This document shows, piece after piece, positions 61,558-64,000 of a stretch of 64,000 nucleotides of DNA. Every line of letters begins with the position of its first letter. Within the stretch, counting starts at the first letter, position 1. Under the pieces are notes generated by a model. The model had not been told where the DNA came from and did no database searches. It saw only the letters and a program-made list of their open reading frames with translations. Source of the DNA: Aequorivita sp. UBA3180 (GTDB taxonomy: Bacteria; Bacteroidota; Bacteroidia; Flavobacteriales; Flavobacteriaceae); assembly GCA_002364215.1 (NCBI GenBank), contig DEXQ01000007.1:1-64000 (forward strand), given 5' to 3'. The position numbers were made by a program, and so were the translations under genes.

Positions 61558-62874
61558 TTAGTATCTGTAATACTCCGGCTTAAAAGGCCCTTCAACTTCC
61601 ACACCAATATAATCGGCTTGTTCTTTTGAAAGTTCAGTTAGCTCAACCCCAATTTTCTCAAGGTGAAGTTTCGCTACTTTTTCATCCAAATGTTTTGGAA
61701 GCATATACACTTCATTTTCATAGTTTTCGCCATTTTTCCAAAGCTCAATCTGCGCCAAAGTTTGGTTGGTAAAACTGTTACTCATCACAAAACTTGGGTG
61801 TCCCGTAGCGCAACCTAAGTTTACCAATCGGCCTTCCGCTAAAAGGATGATGTCTTTTCCGTCTATTGTATATTTATCAACCTGTGGCTTAATTTCAACG
61901 TGGGTGTTGCCGTGGTTTTTCTTCAGCCAAGCAACGGCAATCTCATTGTCAAAGTGCCCAATGTTACAAACGATGGTTTTGTCTTTCATCGCTTCAAAAT
62001 GCTCTCCGCGAACGATGTCTTTGTTTCCAGTTGTTGTAATTACAATATCAGCATTGCCAACAACGGTTTCCAATTTTTTCACTTCAAACCCGTCCATTGC
62101 GGCTTGTAGCGCACAAATGGGGTCAATTTCGGTAACGGTAACAATACTTCCCGCACCTTTAAACGAAGCGGCAGTTCCTTTACCCACATCGCCATAACCG
62201 CAAACAACCACACGCTTTCCGGCCATCATAATATCAGTGGCACGGCGGATTGCATCTACGGCACTTTCGCGGCACCCGTATTTGTTATCGAATTTACTTT
62301 TGGTAACGCTATCGTTAATATTGATTGCCGGCATTGGCAAAGTACCTTTTTTCATTCGCTCGTAAAGACGGTGAACGCCAGTGGTGGTTTCTTCAGAAAT
62401 ACCTTTCACGCCAGCGGCAAGCTCCGGGTATTTATCCAAAACCATATTTGTTAAATCGCCGCCATCGTCAAGAATCATATTCAACGGTTTGCGGTCTTCG
62501 CCAAAGAAAAGCGTTTGCTCAATACACCAGTCAAATTCCTCTTCGGTCATACCTTTCCAAGCATATACTGGAATTCCAGCGTCGGCAATTGCAGCAGCAG
62601 CGTGATCCTGTGTAGAGAAAATGTTGCAAGAACTCCAAGTAACTTCAGCGCCAAGAGCTTTCAAAGTTTCAATAAGCACAGCCGTTTGGATGGTCATGTG
62701 AAGACATCCCGCAATGCGCGCACCTTTCAAAGGCTGCTCGTCTCCGTATTCTTCACGCAGGCTCATAAGCCCCGGCATTTCAGCTTCGGCAAGCTCAATT
62801 TCTTTTCTTCCCCAGTCTGCCAGGGAAATATCTTTTACTTTAAACGCCGTGTAAGGCACAGTTTTCGTTGACAT
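61558..62874 (-). CDS. ahcY: Adenosylhomocysteinase
   Basis: A 438-residue NAD-dependent enzyme that splits S-adenosylhomocysteine into adenosine and homocysteine, removing the inhibitory product of methyl transfer. Motifs: GCLHMTIQTAVLIETL, SCNIFSTQDHAAAAI, VCGYGDVGKGTAASF (NAD), GHFDNEI, and the C-terminal FKPEYYRY whose Lys/Tyr reach the partner subunit. An ATG at 62874 (MSTKTVPYT) is chosen; an upstream in-frame ATG would lengthen it by 11 residues that do not fit the family. No SAH riboswitch was recognised. Confidence 0.98.
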   Translation of the reverse strand: MSTKTVPYTAFKVKDISLADWGRKEIELAEAEMPGLMSLREEYGDEQPLKGARIAGCLHMTIQTAVLIETLKALGAEVTWSSCNIFSTQDHAAAAIADAGIPVYAWKGMTEEEFDWCIEQTLFFGEDRKPLNMILDDGGDLTNMVLDKYPELAAGVKGISEETTTGVHRLYERMKKGTLPMPAININDSVTKSKFDNKYGCRESAVDAIRRATDIMMAGKRVVVCGYGDVGKGTAASFKGAGSIVTVTEIDPICALQAAMDGFEVKKLETVVGNADIVITTTGNKDIVRGEHFEAMKDKTIVCNIGHFDNEIAVAWLKKNHGNTHVEIKPQVDKYTIDGKDIILLAEGRLVNLGCATGHPSFVMSNSFTNQTLAQIELWKNGENYENEVYMLPKHLDEKVAKLHLEKIGVELTELSKEQADYIGVEVEGPFKPEYYRY

Positions 62875-62938
62875 ATTTGTTATATTTATACCCATAAAAG
62901 CGGGCATTTGTTAAAAATAATTTCTGTTTTTCAGTCCG

Positions 62939-62946
62939 CAAAAGTA
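62939..62946 (-). promoter_or_regulatory. -7 box of ahcY
   Basis: On the minus strand TACTTTTG fits TAnnTTTG exactly. The leader to the ATG would be about 60 bases. It lies next to the start of the divergent phosphopantetheinyl transferase gene; the -33 element is weak. Confidence 0.5.
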
Positions 62947-62967
62947 CACAATATCCTTTAAAAGTTT

Positions 62968-63603
62968 ATGCCACTTTACAAAACTATAACAGTAAATCCC
63001 CACACTAAAGTCTTCATTTGGAAGATTGAAGAGTCTTTTGAAGCACTTTCCGAAGGAATATCGCTTACCGGAAATTGCTCCGGAAGAGTTGAAAATATGA
63101 AAAGTGACCTACATCGTCGTGGATTTATGAGCATCCGGCATTTGATGGCTTTGGAAGGTTTTACCGATCACGATTTGTATTATGACGAAAACGGAAAGCC
63201 GCATTTAACGGGAGACAAGCATATATCCATTACCCATTCCTTCAACTTTGCGGCGATAATCATTAGCGATATTGAAGTGGGAATCGACATTGAAAAGCAG
63301 CGCAACAAAATCCTAAAAATAGCGCACAAATTCACTCCCATCGAAGAATATCGAACCATTGCCAATGAAGATGCTCTAATGCGAAAACTGACAATTGTGT
63401 GGTGCGCCAAGGAATCACTTTATAAAAGTTTTGCTGAAAAAGGCGTGAGCTTTTTGGAACATATTTATGTGGAAGACTTTAGGCTCGACGACACCAAAAC
63501 CACTGCTACCGTGACTTACGAGGACAAAGAGCAAACGTACGATGTAGATTTTCTGGAGTTTGAGGAATTCACTTGTGCCTATGCGCTTATTTCTGAAAAA
63601 TAG
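62968..63603 (+). CDS. 4'-phosphopantetheinyl transferase
   Basis: A 211-residue Sfp-type transferase that moves 4'-phosphopantetheine from CoA to carrier proteins. The two signature motifs are present: VGIDIEKQRNKI with the metal-binding Asp/Glu, and WCAKESLYKSF with Glu and Lys. The length is near the usual 200-230. It is divergent from ahcY and followed 3 bases later by a GGGP synthase-type gene, so the two form an operon. Which carrier it serves cannot be told. Confidence 0.93.
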   Translation: MPLYKTITVNPHTKVFIWKIEESFEALSEGISLTGNCSGRVENMKSDLHRRGFMSIRHLMALEGFTDHDLYYDENGKPHLTGDKHISITHSFNFAAIIISDIEVGIDIEKQRNKILKIAHKFTPIEEYRTIANEDALMRKLTIVWCAKESLYKSFAEKGVSFLEHIYVEDFRLDDTKTTATVTYEDKEQTYDVDFLEFEEFTCAYALISEK

Positions 63604-63606
63604 CAG

Positions 63607-64000
63607 ATGGAAGACATTTTTTATAAAAATTTTCTGAAATCCATAGCCGAAAAGGAAAGGCAACTTGCCATTTTGAGTGACCCCGATAAATTCGATAGTT
63701 CTGAAACCGATACTTTTCTGAAAAAAATTCCGAAAGAAACCACCCATCTTTTTGTGGGCGGAAGCACCGTTGCCAATGGCGAAACCGAAGCAACCGTAAA
63801 AGCGTTGAAAGCCGAAACACAATTGCCAATCTTCTTATTTCCGGGCGACTGGTCGCATATTACACCCTTTGCCGATGCTCTTTTGTTTTTAACGTTGCTT
63901 TCCGGAAGAAACGCTGAATATTTAATTGGTCAACAAATAAAATCCATTTCAAAACTGAAAAATAGTTCATTGGAAATTATTTCCACAGGTTATATTTTAA
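63607..64000 (+). CDS. Geranylgeranylglyceryl phosphate synthase (PcrB-like), cut by window edge
   Basis: The first 131 residues of a prenyltransferase-like TIM-barrel protein; it stays open to the last base of the window. Family features seen are AILSDPDKF near the start (cf. LDPDK), TTHLFVGGSTV (GGS), and LPIFLFPGDWSHITPFADAL followed by LTLLSGRNAEYLIGQQI. In the family this enzyme joins glycerol-1-phosphate with a polyprenyl diphosphate. Group II GGGP synthases are known in Bacteroidota, with an ether lipid role that is not settled. It is 3 bases behind the phosphopantetheinyl transferase. Confidence 0.85.
   Translation, partial: MEDIFYKNFLKSIAEKERQLAILSDPDKFDSSETDTFLKKIPKETTHLFVGGSTVANGETEATVKALKAETQLPIFLFPGDWSHITPFADALLFLTLLSGRNAEYLIGQQIKSISKLKNSSLEIISTGYIL

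Noticed and set aside
61766..62197. 143-residue plus-strand frame inside ahcY, and similar frames at 62325-62871
   Set aside because: Antisense shadows of a highly conserved gene.
61535..62967. SAH riboswitch before ahcY
   Set aside because: The leader of about 60 bases is AT-rich and shows none of the conserved GC-rich helices of known SAH riboswitches.
1..64000. tRNA or rRNA genes in intergenic gaps
   Set aside because: No gap shows a T-arm GGTTCRA motif with a matching acceptor stem, nor rRNA-like sequence; a covariance-model scan would be decisive.

Overview
This window reads as chromosomal DNA of a member of the Bacteroidota, very probably Flavobacteriaceae. The evidence is the gliding genes gldE and gldD, two secreted proteins with type IX secretion (T9SS) C-terminal domains, many SusE/DUF-type flavobacterial lipoproteins, an atpD-atpC pair standing apart from the rest of the ATP synthase genes, a ribosomal protein L21 with a long C-terminal extension, and many promoters with the Bacteroidota -7 box TAnnTTTG. 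Shine-Dalgarno sequences are mostly absent. The genus cannot be fixed from the sequence. I saw no rRNA, tRNA, CRISPR array, insertion sequence or prophage.

Left edge (1-1.4 kb): the start of a tyrosine recombinase cut by the window edge, a small zinc-ribbon protein, and a 540-base non-coding stretch of short tandem repeats with 7- and 11-base periods. 1.4-12.1 kb: a secreted Asp-box propeller protein, a T9SS cargo protein, the succinate dehydrogenase operon sdhCAB interrupted between sdhA and sdhB by an S23-type four-helix-bundle gene with flanking inverted repeats, and a 14-repeat FG-GAP/VCBS T9SS protein. 12.1-24.5 kb: a hybrid histidine kinase, a DUF1028 protein, rplU-rpmA, the mutY-ssb-gldE-gldD cluster, an HU gene followed by a 30-residue very basic protein, RNase E/G, recX, and a small membrane protein/HTH regulator pair.

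24.5-37.6 kb: a beta-barrel protein, a JmjC-like cupin, atpD-atpC, a sulfotransferase/class IV aminotransferase pair, a glgA-like/DUF4270/glmS operon, and on the other strand panC-panD-flippase-like membrane protein-hydrolase. 37.6-47 kb: a propeller histidine kinase with its LuxR regulator, radA with an M23 peptidase, an acyl-CoA dehydrogenase, a palindromic GC-rich repeat, an aldo/keto reductase and exonuclease III. 47-56 kb: a 1154-residue outer-membrane protein, lipoproteins, glycyl-tRNA synthetase and comF. 56-64 kb: an omega-amidase-like hydrolase, ankyrin protein and katG, then methionine aminotransferase, vsr and ahcY, and last a phosphopantetheinyl transferase with a truncated geranylgeranylglyceryl phosphate synthase gene.

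Functionally most of the window is core metabolism and information processing: TCA cycle/respiration (sdhCAB, atpDC), amino sugar and pantothenate/CoA synthesis (glmS, panCD, phosphopantetheinyl transferase), methyl-cycle enzymes (ahcY, methionine aminotransferase), DNA repair (mutY, ssb, recX, radA, xth, vsr) and cell-surface export and gliding. The most unusual items are the inverted-repeat-bounded S23 gene inside the sdh operon, the heptamer array, a GlgA-like protein without the usual substrate motif, an esterase-like protein with Asp at the nucleophile position, and several small regulatory arrangements.
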